64,000 nt of DNA from Apostichopus japonicus (taxonomy: Eukaryota > Echinodermata > Holothuroidea > Aspidochirotida > Stichopodidae). The position numbers were made by a program, and so were the translations under genes. How positions within the stretch are numbered: the first letter of the stretch is position 1; every line of letters begins with the position of its first letter. Positions 1 through 9,720 of this stretch are shown here, piece after piece. The stretch spans positions 11,549,484 through 11,613,483 of the forward strand of contig NC_092564.1 in NCBI RefSeq assembly GCF_037975245.1. Reading direction: 5' to 3'. The notes beneath the pieces are model-generated. The model was not told where the DNA came from. It was given only the letters and a program-made list of their open reading frames with translations, and did not search any database.

Positions 1-1531
1 ATGTAACATATACGTAGGAGAAAGTATTGCGGCCCTAAACACGAGATGTGGTTGATTGAATGTAACCTAGGTTCTTCCGGGAGTTGTTTACCGTAGATGT
101 TATCACAACAGATGTTCTTTAAAAGCTTTACTTTCATTTAATAACCAGCTTGTAGAATTATCCTTAAAACGTAATACATTTGGAATGTTAATCGGAATTG
201 GAAATCTTAAAGTGTTCTTGGTATCTTGCATTCCATCGCAATGATGCAACTTGTTTGTACATATATTTTGTCCTCTGTGAATAAGTCAGTTTGATATGTT
301 ACAAAAACAAACAATATGTTTGACATACACTTTGTCCTCTGCGCATAAGTGAGTTTAATATGTTATAAAAAATAAATCAAACCACTTTCAGTTCAATTTT
401 CGTCATGAATATAATTCACTCTATTAAAATAGGTTGTAATTTACTTTTATAAGTAATAGCAAACATACATGTTATTGACTTTACATAATAAATACACCAT
501 AATACACGCCATGGCTGGTATGGAAGGGTGGGAGGTGGGGAGGTTGGGAGGGTTCGGAAGGAAGGAGTGGTGCAAAGTAAAATCATGAAGTGAAGTATAC
601 TATAATAAGTCGTTCGTTCATGAATCCTTTTCAGTTCCTACCCCCTTACCCCTCCTCATTCACCAAATTTCATTACTGAGTTCCTGCCTGCTCAACGGTT
701 AACTCCTTCTGTATTGATTCTCTCTGCAAAGAAATCTTTTAAAATTGAAACAACCTTTAGTCGATTTAAACTTTGAAAGCGTATAGGAAGTATGAAGCAC
801 AACTTGTCCCCTGTCACGATCTCATCATAGTTTCAATCTCTGTTTTACGCAATTGTTTCAGCAAGGGACCTAACTTCCCACCAGGAACAATCCTGATGCT
901 AACTTTGGTTATGCTTATATTAATTTATAATATATCTGTAACAGACAGCGCACCTTTGCCTGTTCATGTATATAGCCTACTTGTTCAAAAGAGGTAGCGG
1001 TATGGGGTGGGGGGGGGGGAGCGGAACGAGGGCGTGCAAGTAGACCGACAATTCATATCCCTAACAAACTAATATCAAGGTATCATGTGTTTATATAGCA
1101 ATGCGATATTGTTACATCGGTATACACTATATAAGATATATATTGTATTTATATACTGTGCTCGCAAAGGCCTTTCCATTAGACTGGAAAACTAAGTAGT
1201 CTTTATTATTTTTAAAAAGCTTACCTCGTTATAGTTACAGTGTTGTAGTGAACACCATGCAGGCAGGAGCGTCAGGTATGTTGTCGATAAATTCTCAGTA
1301 ATATGATGGATTATACAAAGTATCGTATTGCCTAAGTTTTAGACTATAGGTGTGAGTTTATCTAAGGTTTGAGATCCAGAGTGGCAATACATACTTGCAA
1401 GAAAGTAAGTTATTCGTTAACCATGACATCTCATAGATGGCCAATGATTTGGCAGGACACTATTTAGATTGAATTATCTACTGTTATATTTCAGTATGTC
1501 TATAATAAAGTACACGAAAGACTCTGCTTAC
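1..1531. other. AT-rich spacer, no gene seen
   Basis: No coding segment is supported on either strand. A G-rich run lies near 1003-1019 and the rest is ordinary AT-rich sequence. If the small membrane-protein gene starting at 1667 has further exons, they should lie here or beyond the left edge. I saw no sequence resembling the 2964-3148 candidate exon in this stretch. Confidence 0.5.
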
Positions 1532-1667
1532 CAAAGGTACGAAAGATAGGAAGTCCTTCCGTAAGTCCATACCATAACACGACTCCCGTAGTGCCTAAAA
1601 TCATTAAAATGCATAAAAACACTACTACTTGAACACTAGAGATCGATCCGTTCTCATTGTCGGCCAT
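1532..1667 (-). CDS. First exon of small membrane protein, copy A (partial gene)
   Basis: The minus strand reads ATG at 1667, 45 complete codons and one extra base, then a strong donor (TTTG|GTAAGC, donor GT at 1531-1530). The peptide starts MADNENGSISS, then has a hydrophobic stretch (about residues 12-33, VQVVVFLCILMILG...) and ends GLPIFRTF. There is a short acidic N-terminus and no typical signal-peptide cleavage site, so a signal-anchor topology is likely (inference). It is paralogous to the exon at 5068-5203: same length of 136 nt, same phase 1 end, same LPIFR-x-F ending. A TATA-like box lies about 120 bases upstream. I do not recognise the family. The downstream exon is not identified and may lie outside the window. 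Confidence 0.55.
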
Positions 1668-1787
1668 TATAAATATTATTGAATCTGACAGAAACTTTGC
1701 TTGAAATCTGCTCTTTAATTTGGTGTCTCTGTTTGTATCAAACAGTAGCTAAGACCAAACTAATCCAGCTGATGGGTAGAAACTGCG

Positions 1788-1795
1788 TTTTTATA
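1788..1795 (-). promoter_or_regulatory. TATA box of copy A
   Basis: TATAAAAA on the minus strand, followed by CGCAG, about 120 bases upstream of the ATG at 1667. Its position fits a start of transcription near 1760 and a short leader. This is inferred from sequence only. Confidence 0.4.
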
Positions 1796-1799
1796 GTCT

Positions 1800-2960
1800 C
1801 AACCTCTTCTTATACATAATTATGTCTGTATGTCCTTGCACCGTATTCGTGGTTATCTCATAACTAAGATATCTAATTAATAAAACCTATAATAGTCCGA
1901 CGACTTTGTGTTTATAGTGAATATTCAAGCATATAAGTGACCAAACGGCACCCTTGTAATATTTATCGTTACACGTGATCTTAATAGGCGGGACTTTTTG
2001 TTGTCCTATTCAAGGTCAAGGACAGCTTAATTGTATTCATAATCGAGTGAACTGCTGCTTCCAAGCTTGTTATTTATTGTGTGAATATTCATGTCCTAAA
2101 TGACCACGGGTATATAGTCATACAAATTATATTTATCAGTTAGTTTACCTTAATACTTCTTAAATGGCTATAGATTCAAGGTCAATTGTAGATTAAATAA
2201 TCGTAGAGATAGAAGAGATTACAGCATCGTTGCTTCATTGTTCATTTTAATATGAACAATGTATTATGTACAGAGAGCTGCACAACACTGTTCTTTCGGC
2301 AACTGTACAATAGGTGAATCATGCACTAACATACGTGACAGTTTGATTCCACATTTATGCTTGCCAGTAAAAAGCAACGTATATACTATACGTTTGATTA
2401 TATAATCGGTCTTTCGTTTTTTTTAATTAAAGTATAAATTATCGCATACTATATGCTAGATAAACAATTTGTCATGAGCACATGACCTGCCCCGCTGACG
2501 TCTTGTTTAGCTATTCATATATAAAAAACATTATGAATTCGCATACTCGTGATTTTTATATCAATCACATAAGAAATGTTATCACTGGGAAATGGCTGTA
2601 TTTCAAAAAACTAGGTTGATCACACCCCCGAGTCCCCTGGCACGGCCCCTCCCACACAACAAAGGCTATATATATATATTATGATTGCTTCCTTGAGCGC
2701 AGGCAGTGCGCCTTATAAGGGTGTCCGTTTCTTCCCCAGAGACAACATTTATGAAATGTAACAAACATGCTCTATGAGTACTAGCTATATTATATATCCA
2801 TATGAGTTAACGATATGAGAGTATAGGCCTACGTTAGGCTTTTGTAATGACCTGTTGCATAAATGATAAAGCTGGGCATCTGGGATATAGAGTTTGCGAA
2901 TCCATATTAAAATCGAACGTTTGGAAACGTATGCAGTCACGTTGCCCGCATAGCGGACGT
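1800..2960. other. Spacer between the small-protein copies, no gene seen
   Basis: AT-rich sequence with a short TA run near 2668-2680. No exon-like segment with matching splice phase was found here on the minus strand. Confidence 0.4.
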
Positions 2961-2963
2961 GCA

Positions 2964-3148
2964 TTACTTTTGAAACCGGTTAGCTGCATCCGTTAGAATA
3001 TGGTACATATCCACACCTGCTACGATTGTAAGCAGGTTATAAGCAGCCACGTAGCCAGCATACTGACTCGGAGGGGCACGAACAGGAGAGAACAATAGTT
3101 GTGTCCTGTAACTTGTGACGTTTGGTGCAGCATCATTATACATCATGG
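2964..3148 (-). CDS. Candidate terminal exon of small membrane protein copy B
   Basis: An acceptor-like CGTCTGTACAG precedes an open segment starting at 3148. Two bases (CC) would complete the phase-1 codon left by the exon at 5203-5068 (G+CC = Ala). Then come 60 codons ending at TAA (2966-2964). The peptide contains SPVRAPPSQYAGYVAAYN and ends LTDAANRFQK. It has a coding-like composition in AT-rich surroundings and a moderately hydrophobic middle (YNLLTIVAGV). Joined to copy B it would give 106 residues. The frame also stays open upstream of 3148 through a C-rich tract, so it could instead be part of a longer exon or a transposon fragment. I do not recognise it. Confidence 0.3.
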
Positions 3149-3179
3149 CTGTACAGACGAGGGACGTTAGTCTCCCTGG

Positions 3180-3235
3180 GTCATAGAGGGGCAGTGAGGG
3201 GGGGGGGGGGTGGCGGCCTCTGTGTCCCGGCCATG
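3180..3235. repeat. G-rich tract
   Basis: A run of about a dozen G residues lies inside a locally GC-rich patch that stands out from the AT-rich surroundings. It may belong to a repeat. No further assignment is possible. Confidence 0.4.
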
Positions 3236-3249
3236 CTACGGGCCTGTGG

Positions 3250-4090
3250 AAACTTTTTTATTTAAGGTCATTCCGTTTTTACAAAGAATGACGTATAACC
3301 CAGACCATGGCAACGGACGGTACCAGTTATGAGTAATGATGCGGGAAAGGAAAGAGTGAAGAAAACATGATCAGAATAATTATCAATTCCGGAACGAGTA
3401 TTGTACGAGTCAGTAAGACTGTAGATCAATCACTAGTCCATTCTATGGAATAGCAATATGTTGTGCTGACCATGCAGAGTCTGCATAACCGACAGATACC
3501 ACCATGGAGAAGCTAGTTTAGGTACTGCGATATTGCTATATATATCACAACAAGAAATCGAAATATTTTCACTCCCTGTATGAAATAGTTGGAATTTCTT
3601 GTCTTAAAATTCGATTATTAAATCTTTAATACGTTAAATAAAACATTTAAAAATAAAATTGGAAGAATTCACTATAGATATGTTAGTTATGATCATACAT
3701 AATTATTACTAATTAGTAATGAAATTGTTACGTATATATAACTTTTGCTTTCACTTGCTGTTATAGGGGAAGATAACGTTGAAAAAAAGGCTTGTATATT
3801 TTACGGTTCAAGTTCACTTTTTTCATGAAAATGTCTGTACAACTGCTGACCATTTCGACGTAAATAATAATAATGAAAACATTTACAAAAACTATAGCAA
3901 ACACACCGTGTGTGTATATGGTCAAGAGAGGGTATATGTTACAGCAAGTTCATCATTTCATATATGCGTTGCAATATACACTTCTTATTTAAGTCTTTCA
4001 TTCTAGCCTGACAATTAGTGAGAATATGTCGACACAATGTTATAACACATAGTGAGATGGTTATATCAGAATAATCACATAACTTGTTAA
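3250..4090. other. AT-rich stretch, no gene seen
   Basis: No supported feature on either strand. It lies in what would be the intron between the two exons proposed for copy B. Confidence 0.4.
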
Positions 4091-4103
4091 CACCAACGCT
4101 TGC

Positions 4104-4300
4104 ATGTCAATGAAAAACCGATGTCATGCCCGCCCTTTACTCAGGGATCCAAACTTAAGATATTCTGATAAAGTTAAAGACCTGCTGTCGAGACTGAAAG
4201 CGCAAAGAAGTTATGGGCTAGAAACGGGATTCGAACCAGATCATTACCTATGGATACACGTCATGTTTTGCAGGACATTGTTTCGATTACCGTTCAGTAT
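4104..4300 (-). mobile_element. Possible tRNA-derived SINE fragment
   Basis: A perfect pol III B-box (GGTTCGAATCC, minus strand) lies at 4237-4227. It is followed on that strand by a unique-looking body (CGACAGCAGGTCTTTAAC and so on). A convincing A-box is not seen at the right distance. The plus strand happens to stay open across it (80 codons from 4104), but the tRNA-like signature is the better explanation. Confidence 0.35.
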
Positions 4301-4309
4301 CCAACCAAT

Positions 4310-5060
4310 ATTTCTTTGCACTTCCCACGCAGTAACCTTTTTTTAGGGTTATCTGCTGTTATGTTAGTATGTGGCACATGCCTTATGATGAAATTAATAA
4401 TAGTTATAAGCACCACCTTGCGTGGACCTATAATTATAGACCTTAATATTGTAGCCTTAATATGCCTAAGAAGGCACGTTTTGACCTCTACATTTAATAT
4501 ATTTTTCCGGGGGGAGGTGGCGGGGGTCTCTCCCAGACTCCCAAAGGACCACAGACACATTTTCTTAAGTGGCTTGATCCGTCGCTGCTACCTCAGGTAT
4601 TACACTAACCTAAACTAATCTAGCCACCCATACTTGCACATATACGATAAATGAGCACCACGGAAAACAGTTGCGATATCCCGTAGAATAACGCCTCGCA
4701 AAGAAAATGAACACATTACCACACCAAACAAAAAAAAGAGTGTATATATATATTTATATTTAGGCCTAAGTAAGCATTTCTCGACTCTTGTAATGACTAA
4801 AATGTGTCAACAGTCTCAACTTGTTGCATGCATTATATTTACATTCATTTCCCTTTTGTTTTCCTTTTCTTGATTGTTGCTTTGGTCATTACAACTTATA
4901 AACAACATTTGGTTTTCTTGTGCCAATTATTATGTGTACTTTTGTTACATTCTATCACAACCCCCCTTTATTAGTTTTTGCATGCATGATAAAAAAATAT
5001 AACACCAACAAAATATGTGGAAGGTTAATGAATAAATAATAGTATATATTGACGTGTTTA
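4310..5060. other. Intergenic or intronic, no gene seen
   Basis: AT-rich sequence with one G-rich patch near 4508-4530. Overlapping short open frames on both strands look like chance. Confidence 0.4.
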
Positions 5061-5067
5061 TACTTAC

Positions 5068-5203
5068 CAAAGGACCTGAAAATCGGTAGCTCATTGCCTT
5101 GAACTCCCCAAACGGTTATAAAAACCAAGACACCAAGAATAACTAGTACACTCAATAGAACAATCAGCGTCTGACCAGCATCAGATTCACCCGAGTCACC
5201 CAT
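5068..5203 (-). CDS. First exon of small membrane protein, copy B (partial gene)
   Basis: ATG at 5203, 45 codons plus one base, then donor TTTG|GTAAGT (GT at 5067-5066). The peptide is MGDSGESDAGQ, a strongly hydrophobic span (TLIVLLSVLVILGVLVFITV, about residues 12-31), then WGVQGNELPIFRSF. It is paralogous to 1532-1667, with identical length and phase, a short acidic N-terminus, a Trp at residue 32 and LPIFR-x-F at the end. It probably encodes a small signal-anchored membrane protein. A phase-compatible candidate second exon lies at 2964-3148. A TATA-like box lies about 200 bases upstream. Function is unknown and I recognise no family. Confidence 0.55.
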
Positions 5204-5400
5204 TTTGATTTATATTAAATAATAAGTTTTAGTTTGATGACATTCATAAAAACGGATTCAATTCCCTGAGTTACGATAATAATAATAATTATAATAATTC
5301 TAATTATTATTTTTGACTGAGGCCTAGTACTAGTTAGTCGTAATACTTTGGCTGCAACGAGACTTGTATGACAATGAAGTTGGCTTCAATGTTCTTCTCC

Positions 5401-5409
5401 CTTTATATA
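5401..5409 (-). promoter_or_regulatory. TATA box of copy B
   Basis: TATATAAAG followed by GGAGAAGAAC on the minus strand, about 200 bases upstream of the ATG at 5203. It is comparable in type and position to the TATA box of copy A. Confidence 0.35.
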
Positions 5410-5880
5410 TGACTAACCTTTTGTTTTAAATTCTAACGTTATCTTTGGTTAAAGAGTCCAAATGTACAAATTAATACACCGTTTCATGTTGTTGGGTGAT
5501 ATAAAAAAAATGAATATTCATAAATTATGATTAGTCAGCAAACAGTAGCAGATATGTAATACTACATGTCTGGAGTATGTTTGCTTTACTCCGCGCCACC
5601 TTATCCATATTTTCGACTCATTTTCCTCTGAGATACGATTCGGCGTTGACTCGTTGAGGAGGTTATGTTGCCACACTGTATTCTGTGTTGAATATGATAC
5701 CAAGATGAATTGAAAAGACACACACCGTTATAATGAAGATGAAAGCATACTTCATGCGTAAGAATTAAGAGTTAACGAAGTATAAAATCCTTCAACTAAA
5801 ACCTTTTTGTCTCGGCAACATATGCAAAATATGTTTAGTAAAAACATTGTAGTGAGTTGAAAAACCAAGAACAGTGAAAT
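5410..5880. other. AT-rich spacer, no gene seen
   Basis: Upstream flank of copy B. No supported feature. Confidence 0.4.
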
Positions 5881-5881
5881 T

Positions 5882-6075
5882 TTTTGCAGCCTCCACCGGG
5901 ATTCGGCCCGGGATATATAATCAACTATTAAAGATCAATAAACCAGACAAATTTCTCTTCACGACCGGTTTCGTCCTTTTTGGACTCATCAGATGAAGGT
6001 AGGAATCGAACCCAGGGCCTTAGAGTAACAGATCTAAATCCGTACCACTAAGTCACTGTGATTCTACTATATAGT
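5882..6075 (-). mobile_element. tRNA-derived SINE with hammerhead-like core
   Basis: Minus strand. An A-box-like TGACTTAGTGG (6055-6045) and a B-box GGTTCGATTCC (6012-6002) are 32 bases apart, which is normal tRNA promoter spacing. Ten bases after the B-box comes a hammerhead-type core: CTGATGA (5992-5986), a 4-bp stem II GTCC/GGAC closed by five A residues (5985-5973), GAAA (5972-5969), and a possible stem III (ACCGG with CTGGT). At the 3' side a second, degenerate B-box (GGGCCGAATCCC, about 5906-5894) suggests an adjoining tRNA-like piece. Stem I pairing is not evident, so self-cleavage of this copy is doubtful. Confidence 0.6.
5943..5992 (-). ncRNA. Hammerhead-ribozyme-like motif in the SINE
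   Basis: Both conserved core strands, CTGATGA and GAAA, are intact and flank a perfect stem II. The 3' strand supplies a GTT triplet at the expected cleavage position after CTGG. Flanking bases do not form a clear stem I. This is a structural call only; activity is not implied. Confidence 0.45.
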
Positions 6076-6079
6076 GTAA

Positions 6080-7270
6080 CGCTCGTCATCGGTGTTCTAT
6101 ATCTGTCAATGAAAGCGTATTATGAACGTGATATATGAATGAAAGTGTTACATATAAGAGAATCTAACTACAGCATGTTTGCCCCCCCACCCCCCCCCCT
6201 TTGCTTGTCGTAATTATGAAAGTTTCCCATTTGCGGTTTGCATGTGATTAAAATGTCGCTTATATAAACAGCTAACAAGTATCGGTGACAACGTTTCAAA
6301 ACTTACTGAAACGAATAGTTATTTTAGCGTCTATTTGGTGAAACAAATCTAGAAAAGCTATTTTTGGATCAGTTACAACCTTATGTTGATATCACTTGGG
6401 AGGTCTGGCATAGCCACCAGAAATTAGAGTCAATATTGTATACCGACCGACCGACCGACAGCAAGCAATGTATATGATTTGAAAAGTGTATTTTTGTGGT
6501 TTCATATAGGTGCATGAGGTATATATAGTTCTTTTCTTCAAATTAATTTTCTATTTATATATATTTTTCTTTTTGGTATATGAGGGGGTCACTAGGCATT
6601 GATTTCAGTCCGTATTAAGTAGGCCTACATGTGTATATAAACAATTCACGTGTTCAAAGTACATTGTTCTAAAGATAATCTTATCAATTGTGAATTATTA
6701 ATTAAACGTACTATAATTAAGATTGTCTGCATTGTCAGTATCTGTGGCAAACTACAGATAGTTTATAAGGGTTGCAGGCTACGCCTATACTTTATATTTT
6801 GACTTACCTATATAAAGTATTGTAAAATGCAAACTATAAATAACATATTGACCGAGGGGAAAGAAGTAACTTCAATTTCAAGTATCTATGAAATAGCAGT
6901 ATGAAGTAAATATCAGGAATCATCATACTACTGTTATTAATAAAGTATTTTGTGAGTTCTGAAAAATTAAACTAATTAATTACGAAATCTATTGCATATA
7001 TGTTTATTTCTCTTACACAAAAATATATAAATGGCTCATATATACGGGCCTAGGGGAATTCAATACGAGACAGTTGATTTATTATTAGTAAATGCGAGTC
7101 GCGTATGTTTCATCGATAAGTATACCAGTAGGTACTCTCATTAACAAACCCGATCTTTTACACAAATTGACCATAAAGTTTTCAAACCGTGCACAGTCAG
7201 TGTCCAGTGACTGGTTAAAACGTCAAACCTGTTACAAGACGGACACAAAATGGTCCACCTGGGATTGAGG
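6080..7270. other. Spacer with simple repeats
   Basis: Contains a C-rich run (about 6181-6200) and a short (CCGA)n tract (about 6443-6460). No gene seen. Confidence 0.45.
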
Positions 7271-7285
7271 TTTTCTGTATATATT

Positions 7286-7860
7286 TTTGTTTCTTTATTT
7301 TTATTCTTGCGATGCTGTCTTGAGCGATAAGGATATCCAGAACTTCAGAATTTCCATCCAAAGTTAAGGAATTTCGCTCTCAGCATCGTTTGGATTTTTA
7401 CTCCAAAACTTATTTTAGTTCATACGTGACTGAGGGGGGTAGATGTTAGAAATGAATAAACTATACGCTTTCTCCAGATATAACTCCTTCTCAAGACCTA
7501 CCTGAGAGTCTATACATATCATTATCCCAGAATTAACTGTAATGGTATATCGGATAGAGGGTGTATCTCCATGAACAAAATAACACACCTAGGCGCTGAT
7601 CGCCTGGCCCAATGCTCTGAAAACAGCTGAGCATATTTGTTTCTTTATTTTTTATTCTTGCGATGCTGTCTTGAGCGATAAGGATATCCAGAACTTCAGA
7701 ATTTCCATCCAAAGTTAAGGAATTTCGCTCTCAGCATCGTTTGGATTTTACTCCAAAACTTATTTTAGTTCATACGTGACTGGGGGAGGTAAATGTTAGA
7801 AATGAATAAACTATACGCTTTCTCCGGATATAACTCCTTCTCAAGACCTACCTGAGAGTC
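7286..7860. repeat. Direct repeat of about 220 bp
   Basis: The segment 7286-7511 (starting TTTTGTTTCTTT, through TTGCGATGCTGTCTTGAG and ending ACCTACCTGAGAGTC) recurs almost unchanged at 7639-7860. The differences are a few substitutions and single-base indels. The two copies are separated by about 127 bp, and that spacer itself has a diverged relative at 9192-9319. High identity suggests a recent duplication. Confidence 0.8.
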
Positions 7861-7879
7861 GGTTAAATTACTTTTCATG

Positions 7880-8580
7880 TTCTAGTTGCGTGATTGACTA
7901 TTTATCTATGTATTGCCCATAGAAACTAAGTATGACTACCCTTTCCAAGGGGTGCGGGCGCTTTCATAAAAAAAAAAAATTCCTCAGAGTGATATGCTCA
8001 GCCGACTTATTTTCAGATAACTATCTGGCCTTTTTGATAAAATGACTGAAAAGTCAAATCTACAGCTTCATCTATGAAAACGTTTTACGAGTCTTGGGTT
8101 CATAATAAGTATAATACGACTTTAACTTTCTACCTATGTTTGAACAATTTCCCTGCGAGGAGTGAAAATAGTTCCGAAAAGAAAATATGTTGCCAAAATT
8201 CCATTTCGGGTAGCATTGACGGCGACACCTAGCGGCACACCTTCAACATTTATTTCAGTTAAAAGTTATCACGGCTGACGCTATACTGGTTTTATGAGGG
8301 TGTGAGAGCTCATTGCAGCTTTTAGCTGCAGCAGATGACGAGAGAGTCGCTAATTCACATTTAATCCGATTATATTGCCATTGTATCAAAGGGGTCAAAA
8401 TGATCCCAGAATTGCAGGTGGCAACACAAGTGGCTTTTAATGCTTAATACTTCATTGTTTCTCCATCTGTGTTTCACTACAAAATGTATATTCACTAAAA
8501 TGTTATACAAAACAACATAGGCACATTTTAAGGTGATATATGAAATCATATATGATGTAAAACTCCTTTTCATAGTCATC
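7880..8580. other. Spacer, no gene seen
   Basis: Short poly-A at about 7968-7979. Small open frames are chance-like. Confidence 0.4.
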
Positions 8581-8589
8581 ATGAGTGCG

Positions 8590-9720
8590 AATGGCAGCCA
8601 TGAATTCCGTTTCCATGGTAACGTGATGCGTGCGCAATCGTAAACTTACAAGGATCGCAGGGTTTCAAAGAACAAAATATTTAGCATGTATTGCTCTCAG
8701 GTGTACTTTCGTTGAAGTGTATTCATTCATTCACCCTTCCGGACTTCCATTGTTCGTCAAGGCTTGAAAAGACGAAATACAATAATATCATTGATGTACT
8801 TTGGGAATTAAAGGAGTGTAGTTAATATTGTATTATGTTACCTTAAAGCTCAAATTGTCCGTATCTAGCTTAACGGCTTAGCGCAGTGTCCTGATCGCCA
8901 CTGCATTAAAAGTTATATGCCAACCACTGTCAGCCATGAATTAAGTTTCCATGGTGACATAATGAGTTCGCCATATTACGTAAGAAGAGTCGGAAGGGTT
9001 CACAGCAACAAAGACATGTATTGTTGTCACATGTACTTTCGTTGAAGTGTATTCATTCATCCTTCCGCGTCTTCACTGTACTCTGTCGGAGCCGGCATAG
9101 ACGACGAAAAATAAACGTACCTATGTCATTTTGCATTAAAGCAGTCCAGTAAGACTTAAATACGTAGCTACGTCATAACTCAGTGCCTGTGTCTATACAC
9201 CTAATTATCACAGGATTAACTGTTACTAGTGTTAGTGTACATCGGATAGAAAGTGCATCTCTATATGAACAAAATAGCACTGATCGCCTGGCCCAATGTT
9301 CTGACAATAGCTGAGCATGAGTTATAATACAAATACTGTTAGCCGTTCCCATGGTGACGTAAGATGTGCGCCATCTTTAACTTAGAGCGGTTGCGTGTAT
9401 GGAAACAGCATAGATGGTCCTCTATTGTTCTGACATGTACTTTCATAAGAGCGTATTGAGCCATCCCTCAAGATCGTTCGGTAGGGTTCTATTGTTAGTT
9501 AGGGCTTGAGTAGGCGACGTAAGAGGAACCCATCTACGCAGGTTGGGACCGAACGATATCTACTTAATATGGATATATATGTAGGCCTATATGAAGTGAG
9601 TTACGTTGTTTGTCCCCGTATCTATCATATCGGCGTGGGTACTGTCCTTAACATTGCTTTGAAATTTGTTATATGGTAAATACTGCCATACCGTTTCCAT
9701 TGTGACGCAATGCGTCCGTT
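8590..9720. repeat. Tandem array of diverged ~340-400 bp units, each with an X-box-like palindrome
   Basis: Four units can be aligned by eye. Each starts with a palindromic GTTTCCATGGTAAC-type motif (8609-8622, 8945-8958, 9345-9358, 9693-9706). The first three continue with ACATGTACTTTCGTTGAAG-like and TATTCATTCATCC-like blocks. Spacings are 336, 400 and 348 bases. The fourth unit is truncated. The motif fits the RFX X-box consensus (GTNRCC, spacer, RGYAAC) in the first copy and is degenerate in the others. No coding potential was seen. Confidence 0.65.
9192..9319. repeat. Second copy of the 7511-7634 element
   Basis: Shares CTGATCGCCTGGCCCAATG and an upstream ACATCGGATAGAAAGTG-like block with 7511-7634. 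It is a diverged dispersed copy embedded in the X-box array. Confidence 0.55.

Noticed and set aside
4250-4618. Overlapping plus and minus frames of about 90-120 codons
   Set aside because: They cross a tRNA-like SINE fragment and a G-rich patch, with no recognisable domain.
8590-9720. Regularly spaced repeats as a CRISPR-like array
   Set aside because: Units are 340-400 bp and diverged along their length, and the genome is eukaryotic.
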